Shown here: positions 1-6,212 of the stretch, one piece after another
Layout: each line of letters begins with the position of its first letter
Position numbering within the stretch: the stretch's first letter is position 1
Source: an uncultured bacterium
GTDB lineage: Bacteria > Bacillota_I > Bacilli_A > Mycoplasmatales > Metamycoplasmataceae
Reading direction: 5' to 3'
Length of the DNA stretch: 8,467 nt
NCBI GenBank assembly: GCA_929200685.1
Contig: CAKNAO010000025.1
Span: forward strand, 1-8,467
Position numbers and translations under genes: made by a program
The notes under the pieces: model-generated
What the model saw: the letters and a program-made list of their open reading frames with translations, nothing else
The model's database searches: none
What the model was told of the DNA's origin: nothing

Positions 1-68
1 ATATTATTAAAAGTAAATCATAAAATATAAACATATTTAAATTATAAATACAATCAAAAAAAATAACA

Positions 69-443
69 TTATTTAGTTATTTTATTGTTTTTTGTTTTTT
101 TAATTAAAGAGGCTTTTTGATTTTCATTCATTGCAATCCTAATTTTTTTAGATGCTACTTTAATTGCTTCTTGAATAGTTTCAGTTGTTTTTTCTAAATC
201 TAAATTGATCAAAATTATTTTTGCTTCAGAAATAATTTTTTCAATATTTGCTTTAATTTCATCAGATTTAATTTCTTTATTTCCCTCTAAAATTTCATTA
301 GTTTGTTTAAGAAGATCTTTAATAATTGGTTTAAAAATAGATTTTTTCTTTAAAAGTTTTTTTCTTGTTTTTGCACCTTCTTCACTTGTCAAATAAATTC
401 CTCCAATTACTGAAGCTAAAATTAAAATTAATTTTTTAAACAT
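69..443 (-). CDS. YtxH-like small membrane-anchored protein
   Basis: Encodes 124 aa. Residues 4-18 form one hydrophobic N-terminal segment, followed at once by a short TSEEGAKTRKKL stretch. That layout (single membrane helix, small turn, then a basic G-x-x-T-R-K-K-L motif) is typical of YtxH-domain proteins, where the usual sequence is like PKSGKETRKKL. The remainder is charged and helical, probably a cytoplasmic coiled coil, with a Lys-rich tail. The ATG shares one base with the stop of the upstream gene (TAATG), and an AAGGAG Shine-Dalgarno lies at 453-458, so the start is secure and translation is probably coupled. The function of YtxH proteins is poorly known; they are linked to the envelope or stress in Firmicutes. 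The family call rests on a short motif and on the neighbour, so it is an inference. Confidence 0.62.
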   Translation of the reverse strand: MFKKLILILASVIGGIYLTSEEGAKTRKKLLKKKSIFKPIIKDLLKQTNEILEGNKEIKSDEIKANIEKIISEAKIILINLDLEKTTETIQEAIKVASKKIRIAMNENQKASLIKKTKNNKITK

Positions 444-808
444 TATTTTTTCTTCTCCTTTTTTTTATGTGAGTTTTTATTTTTTTCAGGACCAATTGCA
501 ATTTTTTTTAATCTATCTAATATTTTATAAATATCTTCTTTATTTCTTGAAATTAATTTAGCACCAGATCTAATATTTTTTCTAGCAATAACTTCAAATA
601 CATCAATATAATTAGCAATTTTAGCAACTGTTTCAATAGTAGAATTAAGTGTTTCTGATTTATATGTTAAATCTTCTATTAAATAATCTGTTTTTTTAAG
701 TAAAATTGATTTTCTTCTTGAAACAAGAATAGAATAAAGTATTGCTATCAAACCAAAAGAGGCAACAATTATCAAAATAATAATGAGTGATTGTGTTAAT
801 TGATTCAT
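443..808 (-). CDS. YtxG/DUF948-like membrane-anchored coiled-coil protein
   Basis: Encodes 121 aa. Residues 7-29 form one strong N-terminal transmembrane segment. Next comes a helical region (about 36-70) with the spaced pattern LLKKTDYLIEDL...LNSTIETVAKIANYI, then a Lys-rich tail ending KKKEKKK. An N-terminal anchor followed by repeated small helical units is the organisation of DUF948/YtxG proteins, whose gene commonly precedes a YtxH gene in Firmicutes, as here. An AAAGAGG ribosome-binding site lies 4 nt before the ATG. A possible -10 (TATACT, 845 to 840) lies in the 83-bp region shared with the divergent degV-like gene. The family assignment is inferred; a generic mollicute membrane protein is the alternative. 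Confidence 0.6.
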   Translation of the reverse strand: MNQLTQSLIIILIIVASFGLIAILYSILVSRRKSILLKKTDYLIEDLTYKSETLNSTIETVAKIANYIDVFEVIARKNIRSGAKLISRNKEDIYKILDRLKKIAIGPEKNKNSHKKKEKKK

Positions 809-876
809 ATAACCTCTTTCTTATAATATGTATATTAAAAGTATAAACTTTTATAAAAAATTTAAATAATAAAAAT

Positions 877-891
877 TGGTATAATCATTTT
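877..891 (+). promoter_or_regulatory. Extended -10 promoter of degV-like gene, leaderless start
   Basis: TG at 877-878 followed by G and TATAAT at 880-885 makes an extended -10 element. Only 6 nt (CATTTT) separate it from the ATG at 892. Transcription normally begins about 7 nt after the -10, so the predicted first base of the RNA is at the ATG. No convincing -35 is visible, as is common for extended -10 promoters. The leaderless reading is an inference from spacing. Confidence 0.7.
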
Positions 892-1710
892 ATGAAATTA
901 GGAATAATAGTTGATTCTTCATGTGGACTTTCGAAAAAACAAGCAGAAAAAAAAGGTTGAGGTTTTTTACCACTATATCTTTATATTGATGGAAAAGAAT
1001 ATGAATCTGGAAAAAATTTATCAACAAATCAATATTACAAAAAAATAAGTCTTGAAAATGAAACTAAAACTAGTGTTTCATCAATTGGTGAAATTAATTT
1101 TTTATTAGATAAATTTTCAAAAAAATATGATCATGTAATTGTTTATTGTATAAGTAAAAATATTTCTTCACAAACTAAAAATTTACTAAAAATTTCAAAA
1201 GAATATAAAAATGTTTTTGTTGTTGAATCTAAATCAGTTGGTCAAGCAATTGTAAAAGATTGTGAAGAAATTTTAAAATTTTCTAAAAATGTTAAAAGCT
1301 TTGAAAAATTAAAAAAATATATTAATAAAATTAAAGAAAAACATTATGGATTTGTTGTGCCTAAAAATTTAGATTGATTAGTTAAAGGTGGTAGAGCTTC
1401 AAAAAGAATTGCAAAAATGGCTAAATTAACTAAAATTGTTCCAATTATAGAATTTAAAAACGGAAAACTTGAAAAAGGTGGAAAAGGAAGAATATTTAAT
1501 AAAACAATTATTAAAATAACAAAAAAAATTCATAATAAACATCCAAATGCTCATTTAATGATTTATCATGCTAATAATCATGAAATAAATGAAATTAAAG
1601 AAAAGATTGAAAAAATTTGAGGAAAAAAAATTGAAAGTTATTTATTATCTCCAATAATCACTAATCATATTGGTTTAGGTGCTATTGCATTGTATATTAG
1701 AAAAAAATAA
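892..1710 (+). CDS. DegV family protein (FakB-like fatty acid-binding protein)
   Basis: Encodes 272 aa with three in-frame TGA Trp codons (958, 1375, 1618), the usual length for DegV proteins. Family motifs are in order: the N-terminal IVDSSCGLS (residues 6-14); PLYLYIDGKEYESG, matching the conserved P-x-x-hydrophobic-x-I-D-G-K-x-Y stretch; the TSVSSIGE segment; VVESKSVGQ; WLVKGGRAS, matching the L-x-K-G-G-R-I signature; and a C-terminal NHIGLGA whose His259 matches the conserved His of the G-T-H-x-G-P-G-A motif. DegV/FakB proteins bind a fatty acid and present it to the FakA kinase for entry into phospholipid synthesis, which suits a mycoplasma dependent on host lipids. FakA is not in this window. 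The ATG follows TATAAT by 6 nt with no Shine-Dalgarno. The gene ends 6 nt from the convergent tRNA-Trp. Confidence 0.93.
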
Positions 1711-1716
1711 AAAAAA

Positions 1717-1792
1717 TGGCAGGGGTAACAGGACTCGAACCCGTGACACTCGGTTTTGAAGACCGATGTTCTACCAACTGAACTATACCCCT
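1717..1792 (-). tRNA. trnW: tRNA-Trp (anticodon UCA), reads UGA
   Basis: A 76-nt cloverleaf with encoded CCA (1717-1719). The acceptor stem AGGGGTA/TACCCCT is seven perfect pairs. The anticodon stem TCGGT/ACCGA encloses loop CTTCAAA, which gives anticodon TCA. The T loop is GTTCGAGTC-like and the D arm normal, so this is a standard elongator tRNA. Anticodon UCA reads UGA, and by wobble UGG, as Trp, the hallmark of genetic code 4. The sequence closely resembles the mycoplasma tRNA-Trp(UCA) I remember. A selenocysteine tRNA also has UCA but would be about 90 nt or longer with an extended acceptor arm and long variable arm, neither seen here. Confidence 0.97.
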
Positions 1793-1808
1793 ATACTTGC
1801 CTTTTAAA

Positions 1809-1814
1809 ATTATA
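1809..1814 (-). promoter_or_regulatory. Probable -10 box of tRNA-Trp
   Basis: A perfect TATAAT (minus strand, 1814 to 1809) lies between the acpP stop and the tRNA-Trp 5' end. Predicted transcription start is near 1802, about 10 nt before the mature tRNA. The downstream run contains GGCAAG, loosely like the GCAAA found after the -10 of the other two tRNA promoters here. The -35 is weak. Read-through from acpP could also supply the tRNA. Confidence 0.5.
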
Positions 1815-1824
1815 AATAAAAAAA

Positions 1825-2049
1825 TTATTTATTAATTGCTTTTTTAAAAACTTCAATTATATTTTTTACTGTTTTAATATTTTTAAGTTCTTCATCAGGA
1901 ATATGAACTTCTAAAATTTCTTCTGCTTTTGTAACTAATTCTATTAAATCAAGTGAATCAATTCCAATTGAATAAATATTAGAATTATCATCAAATTTTT
2001 TATTTGTAAATTGTTTTAAATTTTTATAAATTAATTTTCTAATTTCCAT
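1825..2049 (-). CDS. acpP: Acyl carrier protein
   Basis: Encodes 74 aa, the usual ACP length. The 4'-phosphopantetheine attachment site is GIDSLDLIEL with Ser32 in the invariant D-S-L context. It is followed by the acidic helix II/III region (EEILEVHIPDEEL) that docks on partner enzymes, then a terminal helix. ACP carries acyl chains on a phosphopantetheine arm in the cytoplasm. In mollicutes, which mostly lack fatty-acid synthesis, it is thought to serve acyl transfer into lipids. The ATG follows a TATAAT by exactly 6 nt with no Shine-Dalgarno, so the mRNA is probably leaderless. The gene lies 17 nt downstream of the 138-aa membrane protein and just upstream of tRNA-Trp. Confidence 0.95.
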   Translation of the reverse strand: MEIRKLIYKNLKQFTNKKFDDNSNIYSIGIDSLDLIELVTKAEEILEVHIPDEELKNIKTVKNIIEVFKKAINK

Positions 2050-2061
2050 AAAAAAATTATA
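2050..2061 (-). promoter_or_regulatory. -10 promoter of acpP, leaderless start
   Basis: TATAAT at 2061 to 2056 is followed by TTTTTT (2055 to 2050) and then the ATG of acpP at 2049. The TATAAT-N6-ATG spacing is identical to that of the degV-like gene and the ABC ATPase. No recognisable -35 is present. The element begins 5 nt after the stop codon of the preceding gene, so acpP may be made from its own leaderless RNA as well as by read-through. Confidence 0.62.
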
Positions 2062-2066
2062 TACAT

Positions 2067-2483
2067 TTATTTATATTCTAAAATTTTAAAATTGTACTTT
2101 TTTCTTAATTTTTTATTAAAATAAATTGTAGTTTCAAAATAAAAATTTATTTCAGTTCTATTTGCATTTTTAAAACGATAACCTCATCTAATATTACTAT
2201 GAGAAATTTTAGTTTCTTTTATTACTTTTTCTACCACATTAGCAATAAAATTATCACTAATATATGGTTTACCGTTTTTAATAATAATTTGATCATAAAA
2301 ACTTTCAATTTTAAGTTTTGGAAAAACATTTCATTCAATATTTTGATTTATAGTTGTATTTTTTTTCTTAAAAAGAGAATTTTTGGGAATTAAATTTTCT
2401 GTATTAAAATAAATCAAACTCCCAATTCCAATTAAAAAAGATAAACTTGTTATTGAAAAAATAATTTTTGTACTATGTTTCAA
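2067..2483 (-). CDS. Conserved mollicute membrane-anchored protein, unknown function
   Basis: Encodes 138 aa when two TGA codons are read as Trp (residues 51 and 100). Residues 6-26 form one N-terminal transmembrane helix without a lipobox Cys. The rest is a soluble, mixed charged/aromatic domain that ends in a basic FNKKLRKKYNFK-like strand, probably extracytoplasmic. The only usable start is TTG at 2483, since an in-frame TAG lies four codons upstream of it. AGAAAG, 7 nt ahead, is a plausible ribosome site. The gene overlaps the end of the 382-aa gene by 11 nt, so translational coupling is likely. I do not recognise a named family. Position suggests the M. genitalium MG286 equivalent, next to acp, but this is from memory. 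Confidence 0.78.
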
Positions 2484-3621
2484 TTGAAATTCTTTCTAAA
2501 GATTTTAATGAAATAGATTTATTGTTTCTTATTATTTCTAAACTTTTTTTATCTAATGAATAATCTAAATAAAAATCACTAAAAAATTTTTTTTGATCAA
2601 TATTTTGAATTTCTAATTGAATTGAACCATTAAGAAGATCTAAATATGGTTCATCAAACATTTTTGTAGTTACAAATGTAAAATTTTTAAAAACATAAAA
2701 TATATCCATAGTATCTAATCAAGTGTAAGAACCTTGAAAGTTATAAGGAATTATTTCTCCAGGAATTGATTTTGATTCAAAACCTGGAAATGTTTTTTTC
2801 TTTTTATAATCATAATATGTATGATCTATTATTGTGTTTTTACCTATTTTGATTGGTCATCTTGCCATATTTTCACCAATAATTTCAAGTATTTCTTTGC
2901 TATTTTCCTTAATAAAACGAGTTTTAAGCCCAGTTTTTATTGAAGAAGTTTTTATTTTACCTTCATCAAGAAGTGTATCATCCTCTTTTTTATAATATTT
3001 AGAATAAACATAAATATTTGCAATATCTTCAATTGTATTTTTTCTATTTTTTTCAATTGGAACATAATAAAATTCAAATAGATTAAATTTAATTAGTGGT
3101 TCATTTTTATAATCAAAATTAATTAAAATTTCTTTTACTATTTTTAATCTTGAAGATTGATTTTCTTCTAAATGAATTCTCTTAAAATTATTTTTAAAAT
3201 TAAATTTCATCATATGCATATATGGATCTTTTGAAATTTCATCTTTATGAACAAGTCCAACATAAAGTTCTTTTATATTTGAAAATTTTTTATTTTCAAT
3301 AAGACCAGATGGAATTCTATAATAAAGTTCATTTGTATTTTCTCTTTGTTTAAATTTATCTTTAAAACCAGATTCAGAAAATTGAAAATTATTATTAAAA
3401 TTTACATAAGGATAAAATTCTAATTTTTTATTTCTTATATCATATTTAGGTGGTCTTGAAATTTCTAAATCAAAAGTATCAGTTTTTAAATCCCTTATTA
3501 ATTTTACTTCTCCAAATTTTGAATTTCTTCCATAAGTATTTTTATAACTACTTATTTTACTTTTAATCTCAATATTTAAATTTTCTTTGACATTAATTAT
3601 ATTTTCTTTTAATATGTACAT
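2473..3621 (-). CDS. Conserved mollicute protein of unknown function, 382 aa
   Basis: Encodes 382 aa with two TGA Trp codons (2857-2859 and 2719-2721). Under the standard code it would look like two broken pieces, at 2857-3621 and 2473-2709; the frame is continuous across both and ends at a true TAG. I see no transmembrane helix, signal peptide or catalytic motif. The protein is rich in Lys, Asn, Phe and Tyr with alternating beta-like stretches, and has aromatic-rich patches such as FNLFEFYYVPIE and ISRPPKYDI. The ATG follows the TAA of the preceding gene with no gap and in the same frame, and no Shine-Dalgarno is visible, so translation probably depends on reinitiation. By order it would correspond to M. 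genitalium MG285. No function can be proposed with confidence. Confidence 0.75.
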
Positions 3622-3954
3622 TTATGAAAAAAATAAAAATAAAAATTTATTTATTGTTTCATGCTTTACTTTATAATAAGTAGATTTGCATCAATAGTCT
3701 AAATATCAAAGAGAATTATAATCTTTTTCAAGAAATTCATTTTTTAAAATAAGTTTTTGATTTTTATTCATTAAATTTAAAATATTTTCAAACATTGAAA
3801 TACCATTAAATTTTTTTAATTTTATTTTTTTACCATTATTAAATCTTACAAAATGTTTTTTATTTAATTTTATTTTTAAATAAATTAAACAACTATTTTT
3901 GACAAAATCTTTTTTTTCATTAAAACTTATATTCTTAAAATATTCTTCTTTCAT
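3622..3954 (-). CDS. Small protein with sigma-region-4-like helix-turn-helix
   Basis: Encodes 110 aa with two TGA Trp codons (3706 and 3691, residues 83 and 88). The C-terminal half (about 57-106) reads like a sigma-70 region 4 or ArpU-type helix-turn-helix. It has a first helix ILNLMNKNQKLILKNEFLE, a turn, then Y-W-C-K-S-T-Y-Y-K-V-K followed by a helix. This resembles the S-T-Y-Y-x-x-K-x-x-A recognition-helix pattern of those families. The N-terminal half is basic and unassigned. A strong GGAGG Shine-Dalgarno precedes the ATG. It is the first gene of the 3954-2067 cluster and may regulate it or act elsewhere; by order it would be the MG284 equivalent. DNA binding is an inference from a short motif; the coding call itself is firm. 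Confidence 0.72.
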
Positions 3955-3960
3955 TTTATT

Positions 3961-3965
3961 CCTCC
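3961..3965 (-). promoter_or_regulatory. Strong Shine-Dalgarno of the 110-aa gene
   Basis: GGAGG (minus strand, 3965 to 3961) lies 6 nt before the ATG at 3954. It is the best ribosome-binding site in the window and fixes this start. It contrasts with the leaderless genes nearby and with the absent site before the following 382-aa gene. Confidence 0.85.
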
Positions 3966-3990
3966 ATTTATAAATGTAATAAAATAAAAA

Positions 3991-4019
3991 AAATAAAAAA
4001 CACTACTATCAAAGTAGTG
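3991..4019 (-). terminator. Intrinsic terminator of the tRNA-Asp/tRNA-Phe operon
   Basis: Read on the minus strand, CACTACT (4019 to 4013), a 5-nt loop and AGTAGTG (4007 to 4001) form a perfect 7-bp stem. It is followed immediately by TTTTTTATTT (4000 to 3991). This is a textbook Rho-independent terminator, 3 nt after the end of tRNA-Phe. It separates the tRNA transcript from the 110-aa gene. Confidence 0.9.
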
Positions 4020-4022
4020 ATA

Positions 4023-4098
4023 TGGTGGCTCCGACCAGAATCGAACTGGTGACACACGGAGCTTCAATCCGTTGCTCTACCGACTGAGCTACAAAGCC
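4023..4098 (-). tRNA. trnF: tRNA-Phe (anticodon GAA)
   Basis: A 76-nt cloverleaf with encoded CCA (4023-4025) and discriminator A. The acceptor stem GGCTTTG/CGGAGCC includes two G-U pairs. The anticodon stem ACGGA/TCCGT encloses TTGAAGC, giving anticodon GAA. The D arm has the standard AGCTCAGTCGGTAGAGC form. It is the second gene of a two-tRNA operon, 1 nt after tRNA-Asp, and ends just before a terminator. Confidence 0.97.
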
Positions 4099-4099
4099 A

Positions 4100-4175
4100 T
4101 GGCGGTCTAGACGGGAATCGAACCCGCGATCTTCTCCGTGACAGGGAGACGTGTTAACCTCTTCACTACTAGACC
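4100..4175 (-). tRNA. trnD: tRNA-Asp (anticodon GUC)
   Basis: A 76-nt cloverleaf with encoded CCA (4100-4102) and discriminator G. The acceptor stem GGTCTAG/CTAGACC is seven perfect pairs. The anticodon stem TCTCC/GGAGA encloses CTGTCAC, giving anticodon GTC. It is first in the operon; only one base (4099) separates it from tRNA-Phe, so the two are co-transcribed and processed apart. Confidence 0.97.
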
Positions 4176-4180
4176 AAAAG

Positions 4181-4206
4181 TATAATAATTTTGCTAAATT
4201 ATTATA
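4181..4206 (-). promoter_or_regulatory. tRNA-Asp/Phe promoter inside a 26-bp palindrome
   Basis: The minus-strand -10 TATAAT is at 4206 to 4201, with predicted start near 4194, about 19 nt before the tRNA. The -10 lies in one arm of a perfect 11-bp inverted repeat (4181-4191 and 4196-4206, 4-nt centre). A mirror-image TATAAT therefore sits on the plus strand at 4181-4186. The 17 nt from 4206 to 4190 are identical to those at the tRNA-fMet promoter. The -35 is weak. An operator or a bidirectional promoter are both possible. Confidence 0.6.
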
Positions 4207-4234
4207 TCAAAAAAGATTTTTTTTAAATAGTACT

Positions 4235-5137
4235 TTATGTGCAAAGAAATTCTTTTTGTTTAATAGTAAATCAATATCATGTAAACAATATAAACGAACA
4301 ATTCATAGCAATCATAGGAACCATTGAAATTAAATCTATTAATTGTTCACCTTGACTATTTTTAAAATTTTGCAAAAGTAAGGTTGGACTTAATAAATTC
4401 ATAAATGGAATATAAATAATTCAATTTATATTATTTATATAAAAATTTTTTATTTCATCTATTTGCATTAATGGTGAAAGTAATAAAAAATAAACAATTG
4501 TAAATGATAGTCAAAAAACAATAGCTGTTCATTTAAATTTATAACCATCTAATGATGAAACCAAAAATTTTACTCCATATCCTGAAAATAAATAAAAAAA
4601 TGCAAGACCTATAATAATTTTAATTAAATTAGAATATGTTTTCATTTCAAATTCACCATTTAATCTAAATAAAACTATTGAAACACCTGAAATCATTAAA
4701 ATTATTAAATGTAAAACAAATAAAAATAAATCAACAAATATTTTTGAAAAAGAAACTAAATTTTTATTATATTTTAAATAACTTAATCTATTTTTATCAA
4801 TAGTATTTTTATCTAAAAATAAAATGTAAATTCTAAAAATAATAGCATAAGTAATTCCTTGACTTATCATCGGTCCATTTAAAAATCTATTTGATTGATT
4901 AATTTTAAATTCTCTTATTCATTCATTTTTATTTAAAATTTGAATTTTGACAATTGAATTCAAATCATCATAAGCATTTTTAGACACTTCATTTAAATCA
5001 TCTAGAAAAAATGTTACTAAAACTGGTAGTAAAATTGAAAATAACATTATCAAAATTTTACCTGGTGTAAATTGAATTGAAAATTCTGATTTAAATATTT
5101 TAATTAAATTTTTAAATGGTTTAAAAATTATATTCAT
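4235..5137 (-). CDS. ABC transporter permease, ABC-2-like
   Basis: Encodes 300 aa from the ATG at 5137, which lies 1 nt after the ATPase stop. Six TGA codons are read as Trp; under the standard code the gene falls apart into short pieces. Hydrophobic segments occur near residues 27-45, 93-109, 133-156, 172-196, 204-223, 238-256 and 266-290, giving six or seven membrane helices. A roughly 47-residue charged loop follows the first. This layout, with an ATPase gene upstream, is that of an ABC-2-type export permease. In-frame ATGs at 5149 and 5173 overlap the ATPase gene. I prefer 5137, since GAAGGA (5156 to 5151) is 13 nt upstream, but the start is uncertain. The substrate is unknown. Confidence 0.82.
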
Positions 5138-5138
5138 A

Positions 5139-6014
5139 TTATTCACCATATCCTTCAAATACTGATTCAGCAATATTTTTTTCTTTTATTGAACATCAAA
5201 CAAATTGATTTAATGAAATTAATAATTTATTTAATTTTTTAAAATCTTTAATATCTTTAATTTCTAATATTATTTCTTTATTAGTTTTTTTAATATTTGA
5301 AACATAATTTAATAATTTAATTTTTTTAATAGGAATTTCTTTATTAAATGAAACATAAATTTTTGATTCACTAGTTTTCTTTTTATCAATTAATATACCA
5401 TCTTTAAGAATATAAAAATCATCACACATTTCTTGAACAACATTCATTCTATGAGAAGTAACAATTATTGTTGTATTTTTCATTTCCATAAATATTTTTT
5501 TAATTTTATTAACCATAATTGGATCTAGTCCATCAAAAGGTTCATCTAAAAATAATATTTCTACATTTGGATTTAACAAAATAGAAATAAACTTAATTTT
5601 TTGTTGATTACCTTTAGATAAACTTTTAATTGGTTTTTTTAAAAATTGAGTAAAATCAATTTTTTTAGAAAGATCATAAATAATTTTTTTTGCTTTACTT
5701 TTTTTAACTTGATAAAGTGAAGCCATTTGATATAAATGAGTTATTGTTCTCATTGGATTTCTCGGTTCTGCTCCAGCTGAAAGATATGAAATTTTTTGTC
5801 TTATATTTTTATTAATTTTTTTACCATCAAAAGTTACAGTTCCTTTGTAACTTTCTATAAAATTAGTTAGTATATTAAAAGTTGTTGTTTTACCAGAACC
5901 ATTAAAACCAATAAGTCCTGTTATTTTATTTTTTTTAAATTCCATATTTACATTTTGTAATGCCTTAGTTTTTTTATTAAATATTTTAGAAACATTTTCC
6001 ATTTTTATAATCAT
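5139..6014 (-). CDS. ABC transporter ATP-binding protein
   Basis: Encodes 291 aa with one TGA Trp near the end (5196-5198). Motifs in order: Walker A GFNGSGKT (residues 36-43); signature LSKGNQQ (132-138), a variant of LSGGQ; Walker B ILFLDEP (153-159) with catalytic Glu158; D-loop GLDP (162-165); and switch His188 in VTSHRM. The canonical Q-loop Gln is not evident: the expected region reads ISYLSAGAEPRNP. A regulatory-type tail of about 85 residues follows the ATPase core. It hydrolyses ATP to drive the adjacent permease, most likely for export, as in the CcmA/ABC-2 group. Start chosen at 6014 because a TATAAT lies exactly 6 nt upstream. The longer reading from 6050 would put the promoter inside the gene. 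Confidence 0.92.
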
Positions 6015-6050
6015 ATTAGAATTATAGAGAAAAAAAACAAATAAAAACAA
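6015..6050 (-). promoter_or_regulatory. Promoter of the ABC operon, leaderless start
   Basis: TATAAT at 6026 to 6021 is followed by TCTAAT (6 nt) and the ATG at 6014. A TTGTTT at 6050 to 6045 lies 18 nt upstream of the -10 and is a fair -35. The predicted transcription start coincides with the ATG, so the mRNA would be leaderless. The spacing equals that at acpP and the degV-like gene. Confidence 0.7.
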
Positions 6051-6090
6051 AAAAGCATTTTGTAAATAAATATTGGGTGAATATTTTCAT

Positions 6091-6167
<77 letters not shown>

Positions 6168-6183
6168 ATATGTTTGCTAAATT

Positions 6184-6212
6184 ATTATAACAAACATTTA
6201 TTGTTTTTTCAA
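6184..6212 (-). promoter_or_regulatory. tRNA-fMet promoter overlapping the 3' end of nagB
   Basis: TTGAAA (6212 to 6207), a 17-bp spacer and TATAAT (6189 to 6184) form the best -35/-10 promoter in the window. The -35 falls within the penultimate codons of nagB. The 17 nt from the -10 onward (6189 to 6173) match the tRNA-Asp promoter exactly. A 7-bp inverted repeat, ATGTTTG/CAAACAT (6170-6176 and 6191-6197), brackets the -10. Confidence 0.8.

Noticed and set aside
1..68. Possible 3' untranslated element or terminator at the left edge
   Set aside because: Only AT-rich spacer; no stable stem or T-run pairing could be found.
205..396. Plus-strand open frame of 63 codons
   Set aside because: It lies wholly antisense to the well-supported 69-443 gene and shows no recognisable protein features.
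1717..1792. Selenocysteine tRNA (anticodon UCA)
   Set aside because: The molecule is 76 nt with a 7-bp acceptor and a short variable loop, and the sequence is tRNA-Trp-like; no selenoprotein signals were seen.
2199..2393. Plus-strand open frame of 64 codons rich in Phe and Asn
   Set aside because: It is the antisense shadow of the 138-aa gene (2067-2483), whose frame fits the operon.
2473..3621. Pseudogene reading of the 382-aa gene, broken by TGA at 2857
   Set aside because: TGA is Trp in this organism, as shown by tRNA-Trp(UCA) and by the uninterrupted frames of conserved proteins.
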